Assembly (NCBI RefSeq): GCF_029227915.1
Contig: NC_079878.1
Coordinates: forward strand, 26,065,501 to 26,129,500
DNA from: Hydractinia symbiolongicarpus
Lineage: Eukaryota; Cnidaria; Hydrozoa; Anthoathecata; Hydractiniidae
Direction: 5' to 3'
Length of the DNA stretch: 64,000 nt
In this document: piece by piece, positions 11,946-24,100 of the stretch
How the letters are laid out: the number at the start of each line of letters is the position of its first letter
Position numbering within the stretch: position 1 is the first letter of the stretch
The notes under the pieces: model-generated
What the model was told of the DNA's origin: nothing
Seen by the model: the letters and a program-made list of their open reading frames with translations, nothing else
The model's database searches: none
Made by a program: the position numbers and the translations under genes

Positions 11946-12258
11946 CAAGTTTTTTACTTTTGAAAACAGTATACTAAAATTGGAATTTTAGTTCTAGCCA
12001 AACTTAATGCGTTTTCTAATGACTACTTCAATCTTAAATTTAATTGCTCTGTTATGTAGCTCCCATATATCAAACAAATTTATTTTTGTTTATTCTGTAC
12101 TATCAAACACAGAAATCAAGTTGGTTATAAAAAAACAAGGACAACCTACCACATAAGTCATACGTAGCTAGCCATAACATCACATGTTTTGAAACAAAAA
12201 TTGAGAATTCTGAAATGATTTTCAACTTGCATGTCACAAAACGGATTAACAACAGAAA

Positions 12259-13004
12259 TTAACCCTATTCGGTCCGGGGGGGCGGATTCCGCCCCCCCTG
12301 ACGGTTTTTTTGAAATAACTCCTGTATGCTTTGTTATATGGCTATGATACTTACTGAGTTTCAACATTTATCTATTAGACACCTGCATGCTAAATGTTTA
12401 GGTCCCATACCTTTCAGAGGCTTTGATATTGGCCATTACTCGAAACTACCCCTAAAATCTCTATGAAATCATTATAATGTGGAAAATATAATAACTCCTG
12501 TTAGGATTATCCTTAGAATTTGAAACTTGCAACACAACTTTGTTTCATCAAGAAGAATCATTTTGAATAATTTTGACACGTGACTAATCCGATTTCCCGG
12601 TTTTGTCGGATTTTACCCGAAAATCGAAAAAAAACCGGATTTTTGGGCAATTTTTGGCAATTTTTTATCCGATCCATGTAAAAACCGGAAGATATGTTAA
12701 AAAAGTTTTATTTAGCTTTAAGAAACTTCAAACAGAATGTAAAAATTCGCTCTAGAACAAAAGTAATTATTTTTTAAGCAGATAGTGGCATTTTTAACAA
12801 TTTTCAAGCTTCTGATGACGTCACAGAAAATGTGCTGACGCAAACAAAAATTTAGTGCCGCTATTTTGTTCCTTTTATGACGTACTATAAGTGTGCCAAG
12901 TTTGATTCAATTTGAACAATCCTATGAAAAGTTATTGAGGGGGGGCGGAATCCCCCCCCCCCGGTCATAGTATGTTCGAAAAACCCCGGACCGAATAGGG
13001 TTAA
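12259..13004. mobile_element. piggyBac-type MITE in TTAA
   Basis: The unit is bounded by TTAA at 12259-12262 and 13001-13004. Perfect 17-bp inverted repeats CCCTATTCGGTCCGGGG start immediately inside. TTAA targets and ends starting with CCC are typical of piggyBac elements. Each end also holds a G-run/C-run hairpin around GGCGGATTCCGCC. There is no transposase frame. Related copies or fragments occur at 22039-22342, about 25010-25420, 28984-29763 and, reversed, about 32383-32545. Confidence 0.85.
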
Positions 13005-16000
13005 GTTATGAAAAAGATATTTTGTTGAAAAATTTTTAAAAAGTGCAAACAAAAGAAAAAATGTATATATGTATGCAATATATGACACTCAGAAACACAT
13101 TGAAGTGATAAACAAGCAGATTAACCTTATTAAGCTAGCTGTTACCTAACAACAGAACGTGTAACATGCACAAGCAACAAAGATTGTTAGATGCTTCATA
13201 GAAAATTTTTAAACAAATAAAGTGCGTCTTGAACCAGTAATGGTGAGAGGTACACGTTTGTGTTTTACAAGCATATCCATTTATGGGGTCAGCCATTTAG
13301 AATAGCAAACCATTAGGGCAGCCACAGGGACATTTTGCTTTCAGAAGTTCCTTGATTGTTAGTTTTTAGCAAATAATTATTTTACCAACACTCTTCTGGA
13401 AATGTTAACCACATCTTGGATGATAAAGTACAATATATGTAGATTTGCGGAAGACTTTGGACCATAGTTTAACTGGGAAAGTTGGTAAGTGAAGTATAAG
13501 TGGTTTTATGCCATGATCATTTGTTGCGTAAACAAACTTTATTAAAAGTAAAAAAGCAGAGGTAAACAAAAAATTATTTCGTGGCAGCCAGAAAATAAAT
13601 TTTAAGCTAGAGAAAAAAATTTATAGATTTCTAAATCCTAAAACCTACTAAGTTAACTACTTGGATAACAAATAAATAACTATACTTCACAACTAAGTAT
13701 CTATATATCTTTAGAATTTTCATAGCTGTATGGGGTGAAACTAAGTGGACTTTAGATGTACTCACCAGTATACTTTAAGAATAAGGTCTTTGACTTAAGA
13801 AAACTTAGAATATTTTACGTACTATAGAATTACAACATTTTAGACACTTTGTTTAAACTTCTTTTATCTTAAGAAATATCTGTAATGACCAACAACAATA
13901 TTTTTTTCATGTTTCAAGTCTCTTTTCCAAAACAAACTACGAGTTTCGAACGATAAAGTTTGTTATGATGAGATGGCGCTAAATTTGAATTAATATACAG
14001 ACGAGAAACATATAACAACAAATCGAGCGCGCAATATTGTGGCTTCATTTTTATTCACATATCTCTCTTTACTTTCTTTATCTTTACTCACAAAGTAAAT
14101 ATCAATTTGTTAAGTACGTTCGGTAGCTAGTATAAAGTAATAAAATTATGTTCGTCACATGTTGTTCAACATTTTTTGCTATTTTAATCTTTAACTATTT
14201 CCTGATTCCTTATTTTGACCATATTGACCTGTGACCATCACAATAAGAAGAAATATATTCCATTGTTTTTAAAACTTAGCACTCAAGAAGATGTAAACAA
14301 AACTAACATCAAATTCTTACAACTCTACGAGTATTTTTCATCATAAACTTTTTTTCAGCAGTTCGCCTCTCCTTTAAATAGTTTAGATGCAACAAAATTG
14401 AGTTTAATAAAGTTGATCGGGTATTGTCAGCAATACAAAAGTTTCAGTTTCAGCTAATCATTGTTATCTCGTAGACACCAGATATTGATAAATAGCTAAA
14501 GTGCCTGTCCCACAATGGGATTTTTCACTGATCTTGAGGGCCTTACATCTCTGACATAGGTTGGAACCCCAACTAAGCTAAATTGTTTTGTTGCGAATAT
14601 TATTTCATTTCGAGATTTAACAATGTCTTTCCTGAAACACAAAGCAAAAAAAAAGTGAAAGAGAAGAAATTTTAATTGTCACTTCCAACTATTCAGCCAC
14701 TGCGGCAGTAATTAAAGGTGTTTATTTTGAAATCAGACACTAAAAGATTAGTTGGTTGTTGCTTTTTTTATAGCTTGGGCTGTAAGAGGGCAGAAAGGCG
14801 GGTTTACGAGTAGCACAAGCAAGTCAAAGGAATGTCGAAGCCCAACCCTGTGATCAAATTCAACTGAACAGCACTTAACATTTTTCGATACGCATTGGAT
14901 GTATTAAATTGTATTCTAGTTAAAAAGTCTTTTTTTTTTCAGATCAAAACCACCTATATAAAAAACTTGATGGACAGATTTTAAGCATCAAACACCAAGC
15001 ATCAATACAGAAACATTCAAACGATAATAAATCAATTGGTGAACTGATGAAATTTTAAACTATTGATCTATTGAAGTCATTATATTTGAATCTTAAATTT
15101 TACATAACACAATTTGCATAATGAAATATGCAGAAATTTTGAGGTCAATTTCACAATACCCAGAAAAATTTTGTTTCTTTTTAATAAACCAGCCGTTTCG
15201 GCAGGAAGTTCTACGGCGAATGTTCCATTCTTCAACTAAGGAGTATTTGCGTTAGTTCTCCAATTGTGCTGAAAAAGTCACATTACTAATAATTTTTAAA
15301 AATAAGATAGTCTTGCGCCGTGGGCCGTTTCCTTCGTTACAAATTCCGTATTTGAAAGAATTGCGACGGACCGCTCACCCTGCAAGGCTTTTGGCGCGTA
15401 AGGAGCATTTTTTCAGTTGAAAAAGCCTTGATGGTTTGTTCTATTTAATTGAGGGTGGACAGTTATATCTGAGGAATCATCTACCATGGAAAACAGTGAT
15501 CAATTTGTGTGTAGTGAATATGGTATAGAGGTTTGACAAAACATAAAAATGCCAAAAGCCAAGAGAAAAATAGTGAATCAGCTACTGGAAAGGCGTCTAG
15601 CTCTCTTTCTAAAGAAAAAGAAGTTTCACCTTTTGAAATTACGTGTTATTCTGGTTGAATGTGTCACCTTAGTCATAGAGATAAAATTAATTAATCTCTA
15701 TGCCATAGTGAAAGAAGATATGTGTTTACCTGAGCAGACAAGGCATGCATTCGCAAACATCAACTTTTCTGATAATGCATTAATTCCGCAAAGTCTTTGT
15801 AGTTGTGAAGTTTCAATTGCAGTATAAAACGGTATCGAACTGCTCAAAAGGTGTGGTGCACTGAAACTTTTAAAAAATTCTTTCTGGTTCACCAACGAAT
15901 CTTAACAATTGAAAAAATCAGAGAAATAAAATATTTTTGCGGCACTTTATTTTTGCGGTTGAGCTAAAAAAAATGTTTAAAATTTCTCCATTAAAGTACG

Positions 16001-19000
16001 TTCATAGATTCGATAGATTTTTATATAGGAGCCTAATTTCACAAAATTAAAAACAATAAAAGTAAATATCGCCTAATACATACCCATATATCTAGGCGAT
16101 TGGACATTAGAAATTCTCCTAGTTCCACAGTATAAAGGGAACTGGGTCGAATAATTTCCAACAAGGTGTGCAATTGTTCTCTAATCCTGTAACAATGACA
16201 GCACCATTATCATTGTAATGTTTTCAAAACATTTGTGGCTATAAAAATGGCTGGTTTGACAGTTTTAGTCCATGCCCGCGACAGAGTGTCGAGATGGTTC
16301 ATTGTGTCTTTATTCTTTTCTGCAATGGTGTATGATCAATTAAGTAGAATCTTTCTTGTCTACGTACATTTCCAGCAATCGATCTCACGGAATACTGTGT
16401 TTTGATGGTGCTGTCATTGTAACCTGACTGTTGGATTATCACGACCAATGACGACGACGACGACGATGACGGTGATGATAACAATCCCGATGAAGATGAC
16501 GAAAATGTTGACAATTACGATGACTGGTACATTTAATCTACTTTTTATTTACCATATGTGTTTTCATAGAACAATTTCTTACCAACTTTTAAGACATGCA
16601 ACGAAACAAATCAAGTTTAGAAAGTATACAGAAGCACTCATTAGCAGGTGATGCTCGAAAATTATTAAAAGCTTTCCAATCGTCCCTTTTCAATCTGTTT
16701 GGTTTGCATATTTCCAACAGACTTGTTGTTTGTTTGTCTTTCCCTATATTTTGATTACCTCACATACTTCTTTTACAAAAATTTTATCATATGGTATAGC
16801 CCATTCCATCAAATACCTGTATTACATATACATAAATTTTATAGAAATATTAAAAATTAAACTTAAAATTAGGCATTAGGTCGTTGAAAAACCAACATAA
16901 ATTCCCTTCTTGTACAAATTTCCCGCATCGATATTTCATGCATACTTGTATGCCAGTAAGTATGAGTAACAAAATTACCCTACGGGGGTTCATAGGAAAG
17001 CTGTAGTGTAACCATTTTGGCTCTCAGACAGACGTATGGCGCGTGTTGTGATATACCCTAGTTGTTAACCCGTGGAGAAATCTACGTGCACTATATATCG
17101 CTTTTTGTGTTTCATAAAACGATGTTTTTCTTGCGAACTATACTATTCGGTAAGCCGTGGTCCTTTATATACAGTATTTCGTGCGTCTCGCTGCTGTTGC
17201 ATCATTTTGCGCAAAGACAAATAATCATATAATTATGGATACTATTACATTATTCTAGAGTGACATGCCTGCCCAACTTTGATTGTCAAGTTACAACCTG
17301 GAATTACCCCGTTATAGCAAAAACCAGTTAGCTAGTTTTTTTATTTTGCGGAATAAGTTCTCGTTAAAATTCAGAAATAAATCGTGAGTGACACCAAGAT
17401 GAGCGCTTAGTACAGGTAAACCTTGTTGCACATCCGTGTAGAGAGCTTACATCAGTGCGCTATTTCAAAAACACGTTCAAAACATTCAAGAAAGATCCCG
17501 TTATCACTCCAGCCAGCTAAAACAACCACTCAGCAGTTTTATTTTGTGGATTAAATTTTTGTGAACTTAGGCTGTTGTTTGGGTAAAAAGTAAACCCCAA
17601 ATATCAAAGGTTAATCGAGACTGTTTTACCATTAATGAATTTTAGACTTTTAATAAAGTTTATGTTACAGTAAAAGTTGCATTTAGCAGAAGAAAGATTA
17701 TTGGAAAGTTTTGTTGCATTTGGCTACTTTCACTTACGCTGAGGTAGGTAAAAAAAGCCAAAACCTCAAAGATAAATAATCTTGGCAAGGATAAAAAGCC
17801 ATTGTATCGAACTGAATTGAAGGAATAGTAATAAATAAGGCTAGCTAGCTAACACGGTGCCTTTAGGACGTACCTTTTAAAATCTACGTTCTTAACCCAA
17901 TCCTAAAATTGGTATTTTTAAGATTTGTATATACTTGGCTAACGTAACAATATACTTATCTTAATATGTGAAAACATGCAGAAATCAAATATTATAAAAA
18001 TAAAAAAGACCGCTTTAAACCTTTACACTAAACACGACCGCTTCCCGACATGATTTTGTTTTTAAAAAAAGTCTGGCGTCGTGATTGGTTTGCTACACGC
18101 ACGCAGTAAAAACGCGACGGTCTATTGGCTGACTGACCAAATACTGGTATTATCAATATAGACACATATCAATATGGACATTTGCGTTTTGGTGTATAAA
18201 TATTTATTGTGTCTGTAGAACAATTTTTGTTCTCGCGCACAGATTGATAGAATTAGAGTATTTTTTATATAGACATTAATAGATAAATTTATCTTGTGTC
18301 ACTGAATCGAACTTCAGAAATTTCCACTTTGTCTCGCAATATTTTGCAACTTTACGGTGGAGGTAGATACAAGCAAAGCCAATCAAAAGAAAACACGCAT
18401 ATTTTTGACTACTTATAGAACTTGGAACAGGTTCTGTTGTTTTTTAAATTAAAAAGGTTTAACTAGACATGCAGCTGATTTATTTCATAAAAATGTTCGT
18501 ACTTTTGTTGAATAAGTTCCTAGTTACAAGCTCGTGAGCTTGTATTAAAACGCAAATGTGTCCTACAAGAATGGAAATTTTAGCCTCTCTGAGCACCGAT
18601 ACAAGAGCAGTCGCATGTTCGAATCTCATCTTGGTAACTATTTTTACTTTTTTTTTCTTTTTTCTTTTTTAAAAAGATAAGTGTTCCAAAGCTTTATTCA
18701 GCTAACTGGTAAAGTAAAGGTGTTTCCATGAAAGTTTTTAAAAGTGAATGTAGGCAGAAATAAGGTCTTCCCAAATGCCTGAAAAGTAGTCTGCAAAAAA
18801 TAAAATTTCCACAACAATACGTAAGAGAAAAACGAAGACGCTCCACTATATATAAATAATGACGAGAACGAAATTCTTTTCGCTACGCTAATGACACGCC
18901 AACATAGAGAAATATGATTTCTACTGAATTTCGCAGATTTTAGGTGGGGCTTGTGGTCTTTCTTCTTCCTGTCAGTCAGTTTACCCCAGACTGACCCATC

Positions 19001-20110
19001 GAAAATTGACTTTTTGAGGAATTTTCCGTTCAAAAAGATCTCACGAATCAATTTTGAAAAATAATTGCGTAGTGCGTAACAAATATTATTGCCTATTTGA
19101 ATAGCAAAATATGTCGTGCCTAACTTCGTAAAAAAAACACAATTTGATAGACAGTTTTTTGTAAACTTTATTCGCGAGGTTGTTTGCGTATATCATACGT
19201 CTTGTTTTGTCTAAAATGCTCGTAGTTTTCTTTGGAATGTTCGTAGTTGTCTAATGTGTTCGTATTTTTGTTTTTTTGTTTGCAGTGTTGTGTCACCTTA
19301 GTTTTGTAGCTTTTTCTTGAAACAGATAATGCTTTTTCCAGTTGATTATAATCCCCCACCGGCTTGGCAGCACCAGAATTATCACCAAAAACATATTTGA
19401 CTGTGCAAAAAGTGAAGCCTTTGATCTACTATTTAATACAAGTTGTACCTTAGGTGCTGATGTAACTACTTGTAAAATATAAAGACCAGCGCAGTCGAGC
19501 AATAAACCGAGAGTTTCACAAAACGTAGGAGGCGCTGAAGCGACCTGCGGAGTGCCATTTGACACGGGAGCCAATGATCCACGAGAAATGGCAAGAATAT
19601 GATGCACTTTATTTCAGTTAGGGTTTTCCCAAAAAACACGAGATTTAAAAAATAAATTGCAATAAAAACCAATACAAGATCTTGTTACGCGCTTACATGA
19701 ATGTACTCAGGTTTTATATTTCAAAACAACTGATTCACCCATAAAACTCTAATCTAATAATAAAAATTGGTGGACGCCTATCGTAGTTACGAAGATAAAG
19801 ATAACGAAGAGACATTTCATCATCCCGTTTCCATGTACTCGCGGTTGACAAGTCTTTGTAAGAAGATACTTGAGTTTTTATATAGAATTTTGTTATACTT
19901 TCAGATCTATTGCTAAACAAAATAAACACATAAGTTGACAGGTTTCACTTTATATTTTCACACACGCATTGAGTTCGGTGGCTACTAAGAGCAAACACGC
20001 TGGGAGAAGTGATTGGAGTGGACAGGTATGATACTTTCTTATAAACTCTAAATAATTAACTCTATTAAGTTTTTAAATTTTGCTAAACCTAATTTCTTTT
20101 TCTTTAATAG
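13005..20110. other. Long non-coding stretch
   Basis: No gene recognised. Open frames at 15549-15827, 16299-16514, 18698-19051 and 19168-19672 are short, lack domain features and are not linked by convincing splice sites. A trinucleotide-rich patch (GACGACGACGACGA) lies near 16448. Around 16995-17110 is a Helitron-end-like sequence: CCGTGGAGAAATCTACG next to CTAG and, beyond it, a TCTGTCTGAG motif on the minus strand. Confidence 0.5.
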
Positions 20111-20234
20111 TTGTCGTTCCTTGTAACAGCAGCTTTCATTATCACATCAGCTTTCTTAAAGAAGAGCTTAAACCTATCAGTTATTTATAACGCTGTAGAG
20201 GAAACACACAGAGATACTCTGTTACACGTACAAG
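20111..20234 (+). other. Candidate coding exon with a hydrophobic start
   Basis: An AG acceptor (20109-20110) and a GT donor (20235) bound 124 bases that are open in one frame. The translation starts LSFLVTAAFIITSAFL and continues polar up to VEETHRDTLLHVQ. A preceding donor at 20026 (CAG|GTATGA) could belong to its upstream exon, but no in-frame ATG was found there. It ends in phase 1, like the exons of the arginine-rich gene downstream. It may be a 5' or alternative exon of that gene, part of a separate small secreted-protein gene, or chance. Confidence 0.3.
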
Positions 20235-21172
20235 GTAGACTTTTTTATTTATTTTATAAGTCTCAGTGATTCTTAAACTTAACGGGCTAGGAATGTTTTT
20301 TTTATGAAATGATACTAATCTAAAACACCTGTTCTTATCTACGGGTACGTCACAATCCTGCATGCAAATCGAGAGAAGTGGTGCAAATGGAACACATGAT
20401 TAGAAGTGTACATAAAAATTAGGAGACATAGTGACGCTAATAAAAATTTCATAGATAAGAATGATAAGACTTGCTTGATTAACAATCAACTCTGATAACT
20501 TGCGAGATTTGAGCTTTGCAGTTCTTGTAATTCTTATTAGAAAGAAACTTTAAATCCTATAATTAAGCTAATTTACCCTATATGCGCGAGGGTTCAGAGA
20601 GTGAATAGATTGTTTGAGTGGAGGAGACGAGACACAAAAAAAACTCTAACTTTTCTAAATATATGCTATGAAGCATGAAACATATGATGTTGGAGTCCAG
20701 GCTATTAAAAATCGTCACGTGAATGATGACTGTCAGTAACGATAAATAGTCTAACAATGTAACTTTAATATGCCTTTCACGCAATGGTGCCAAACTCCTA
20801 TGACCGGTTGATATGGTAACAAGGAGAAGTGGACCGCGTGGTGCTAATACCAAGGAACTAATATGCCTTAATTGGTGTGAACTTAAAAGTAAAAAAAATT
20901 GTTCTTTTAATACATTCAAATATAAACAGATTCGTCAAGAGAAAAGGTTGCAACTTTGAATTTTAGCTGCCAAGTTTGTGAAATCAATTAAAAAAAAATA
21001 TGTCTTTGTTTTTGTTTTTAATTTTACTATTTTTTTGATGATGTTTTCATAAAAACATTTTGATTTCATCTTTTAGATGCGATGTTTATCAAAGGATGTT
21101 AGTCCAAATTTGTTCCAAAAAAGGAGAACTTGTCAACGAAGCTTTGAGAAAAATAAATATTTATTTATTTAG

Positions 21173-24100
21173 ATGAGTGTCTTGAAAATTATCGCATTGC
21201 TTTGCGTGGTTACTACGACAACAATAAACTGTAAGTGGTTTGTTTACTTTTTTGACTGTCAATTATTTCTAACCCACCAAAAGCTTTAAGAGCTTGTTGC
21301 AGCATTTTAAAGCTCTTGAAAGCTGTTAGGCATCTTATGCCCAACACAATCTTACAACAGCATTTTTAACTCTTTACAAGGTTACAGCAGAGAATTCAAT
21401 CTACCAAAAGGTTGCAGCAGCAGTCAATGATTGTAAGAGGTTTTTGGAAAATGCGAAATCTGCAAAAAATCGAAATGGCTATTAAAATTTTCACCCTTTT
21501 TCATATTTTTGCCATTGTTTCAGCTTTCCCTTGTTTTTGCTTTACTTTTTGATAGTTGTCCTTTGTTTAAACAGTACGTCGCTTTCTTATGGAGAAAGTA
21601 TTTATTCTCTGCACATTTTGTTTTTGGAATTTCCCGTTTTACGCTTTAAAATTATTTATCTATGTTACGTCTGTCACGCAAAATAGTAACCGCAGTAGCG
21701 AGACATACGAATTGTGGTGAATACAGGACGGGTGAACACGTGGATTTTTCCACGGGTCGCCGACTATGAATGATTAAGGAAGTTGTTAAATATGGCGACT
21801 AATAAAAAGCTACAAAGAACTTAAGAAATGAGAGTACTATTTGTGTGGTGATGCCGGATTTAGTTCAGCAACTTCTTAGTGCATATTAAACAAATATTAG
21901 TATAAGTTTTACAAGTATACATTGTGTAATAGAAGTCTTCTTAGAATGAAATACAAGTAACAAATGTAAACATCCGTCATCTTGAATGTGGAAAATTGTC
22001 TGGAAAATAATTTAATTGTGGTGTGTTTGTCCACTGTACTTTATTCGGTCCGGGGGAAGGAGAATCCGCCCCCTGTTTCTCTTTTTGCGAAGCAATTGAG
22101 CTTCGCGAGCGAAGCGAAATTGTGGATATTTCTGACGTAGTCAACCTGTAAAATTATAATTGTTAATAATGATCACGTTTGCTATACGCGAGGTATACCA
22201 AGAGAATTATTGAGATTCTCAAAATTTCGATAGCAAAAAAATCATATAAAATCAGCGTAAAGAAATAGGACTGATATATTTGCACATAAAGCTAGGGTAT
22301 TTTTTTGCTAATAAAACAAATAAGTTTGGACCGAGGGGTTAAAGTATAAGTCTAGTAAAAAATGCAATAAGTACGGTTCGTACCCCCACCCCGGATTTTG
22401 CCCTCCCCCGTCTTTTGGTCCAGATTATACGTCCGCCAAACTTAAACACACAGAGAGGAATATGCTGTGAACAAGGAACGGTAGTCGGCATATTAGACAC
22501 GTATATTTTGCAGACCCAAAATATGCTTTATTTCTTTGTATTATAGCTAATTATTGTATAAAAAATTAATTAATTATTTTGCAATTTTGCTCCTAATACT
22601 ATTATAGTTGTATTTTAATGAAGCATAATAGTATTAAAACGCTTTTCTTCTTTTGAAAAAATTTAATGCCAGTCCTGTTTCTAATCGACTTTACTTGTGT
22701 ATTTTAAGCTTTTTCGTTGCTCTGCTTTTTCTGCAGATTTGAGTTGGATTGGAAAGCTCCTGTGTAAGCTACCCTTTTCTAAAGAAATATTGAAGTGATT
22801 TGTACAATTATAACGCGCCGAGCTGTGTTTTATTTTATTGTTTCTAAGAAGGTGTAAGAATACAATATTATCAATTTTAATGGTTTTATCCAAATCAAGG
22901 TAAGGCTTAATCACACAAAAGGTAGCTAGCTAGCTAGCTAGCTAGAGCTCTGTTTTGTATAAAAGAATTGAAAGTAATTTGTAGAATACATATTGAGAAG
23001 CTGTATTACTACCTGACTGATAGCCAGATATAGGAAAACCTGTAGCTAGGGCGCAGACAAAACAAATAGATCTGGGTGTGAGAGTGAGCCGACCAACCGT
23101 TTTATATCACATTTTTTTATTTATTATATAAGTAACCTGCTACAGTAATTAAAAAAAATTATCCACTTTTGCTATCAAACCAACAGCAATGTAATTGTTA
23201 ATAGGAATTAGTTGTCCGTACACCCTCCCTGAGAACAAGGTTTAAAACGACATTAAAACTGTCATTTAAACAGAACTCCAAGGATGCCCAAGCCGCTCAC
23301 GTCATCTAAAAGGCGTGGGCATCTTTGAAACTGCTTGTAATATTAGAACGAGGGTGTTGATAAGCTGCATACGGCGTAAAAAGTGCAGGCGTTTTTGGGC
23401 AAGTTTGGCGTTTTGAAAAAAATTCAAGTATTCGCCCGAAAAAAAAACGCCTAGACCATAAAAGAAACATACTATGTGGTAGCAAAGTCCTTAAAAGAAC
23501 TGTTTTTGATAAATAAACTTGATAAATAACTTATATATAAACTTTATTAACTCCTTTCTCTTAAAGCACCTTTTTCCAACTATCTTCCACAAGGTGTGTT
23601 ACAAGGAATTGAATTTTGGGAATGCTCCAGGCAAGTTTGGGAAAGTGCGGGCGGTTTCAAAGACAACCGATAATTTAATTCGAAAAGTTGCCCGAACTCG
23701 CCGTTATATATGTGGGCGTTTGCGGCTTATTGACACCCTTTTATTTTAGAATATTCTCAGGAATAATAGACGAGGAGAAATTACATCACAGTTTCTTTTC
23801 CACCTCGCACGTGTGTTATTTTTGGAAAAATTACCATTTTATTTACCATAAACCATTTGTCAGTCATTTTATTCATCCAACAAATAATCCTATCCAAAGT
23901 GCTATTCTATAGTGATAAATTTAATAATTGACATGATTCAGCATAGTTTTTAAAAGGGTCTGATTTCAAAACATGATTGCCAAAGTTCAGCACTTGTAAT
24001 ATTTTTGTATTTGTGTACTCAGCTTCTAAAACACAGTCAAGAGACATTATAATTCCTTCTGGGTGATTACATTAATGTTGGTTGAAAAAAACCCTGAATG

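Larger units (their letters stand above)
5174..11950 (+). mobile_element. BEL/Pao LTR retrotransposon, near full length
   Basis: Two 344-bp direct repeats (5179-5522 and 11602-11945) start with TGT and end with ACA. They are flanked by the 5-bp target duplication CAAGT (5174-5178 and 11946-11950). I found no difference between the two LTRs, which points to a recent insertion. Directly after the 5' LTR is a TGGTAGCAGAGGGTGG-like primer-binding region, and a purine-rich GGTGTTGGGAG precedes the 3' LTR. The interior encodes gag, an aspartic protease, reverse transcriptase, RNase H and integrase in the order normal for BEL/Pao. There is no envelope frame. The coding region is in two overlapping frames (5876-9031 and 9019-11583), whereas BEL elements usually have one long gag-pol frame. 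Confidence 0.96.

Noticed and set aside
15549-15827. 92-codon frame MPKAKRKIVNQL...
   Set aside because: Basic and hydrophobic without recognisable family, no exon borders, flanked by AT-rich sequence.
16448-16651. Met/Thr-rich frame over a GACGAC repeat
   Set aside because: Simple-sequence DNA read as protein.
18590-18650. GTTCGAATCTC, tRNA B-box-like
   Set aside because: The bases around the loop do not form a T stem.
18698-19051. 117-codon minus-strand frame
   Set aside because: Composition looks like translated repeat; no family features.
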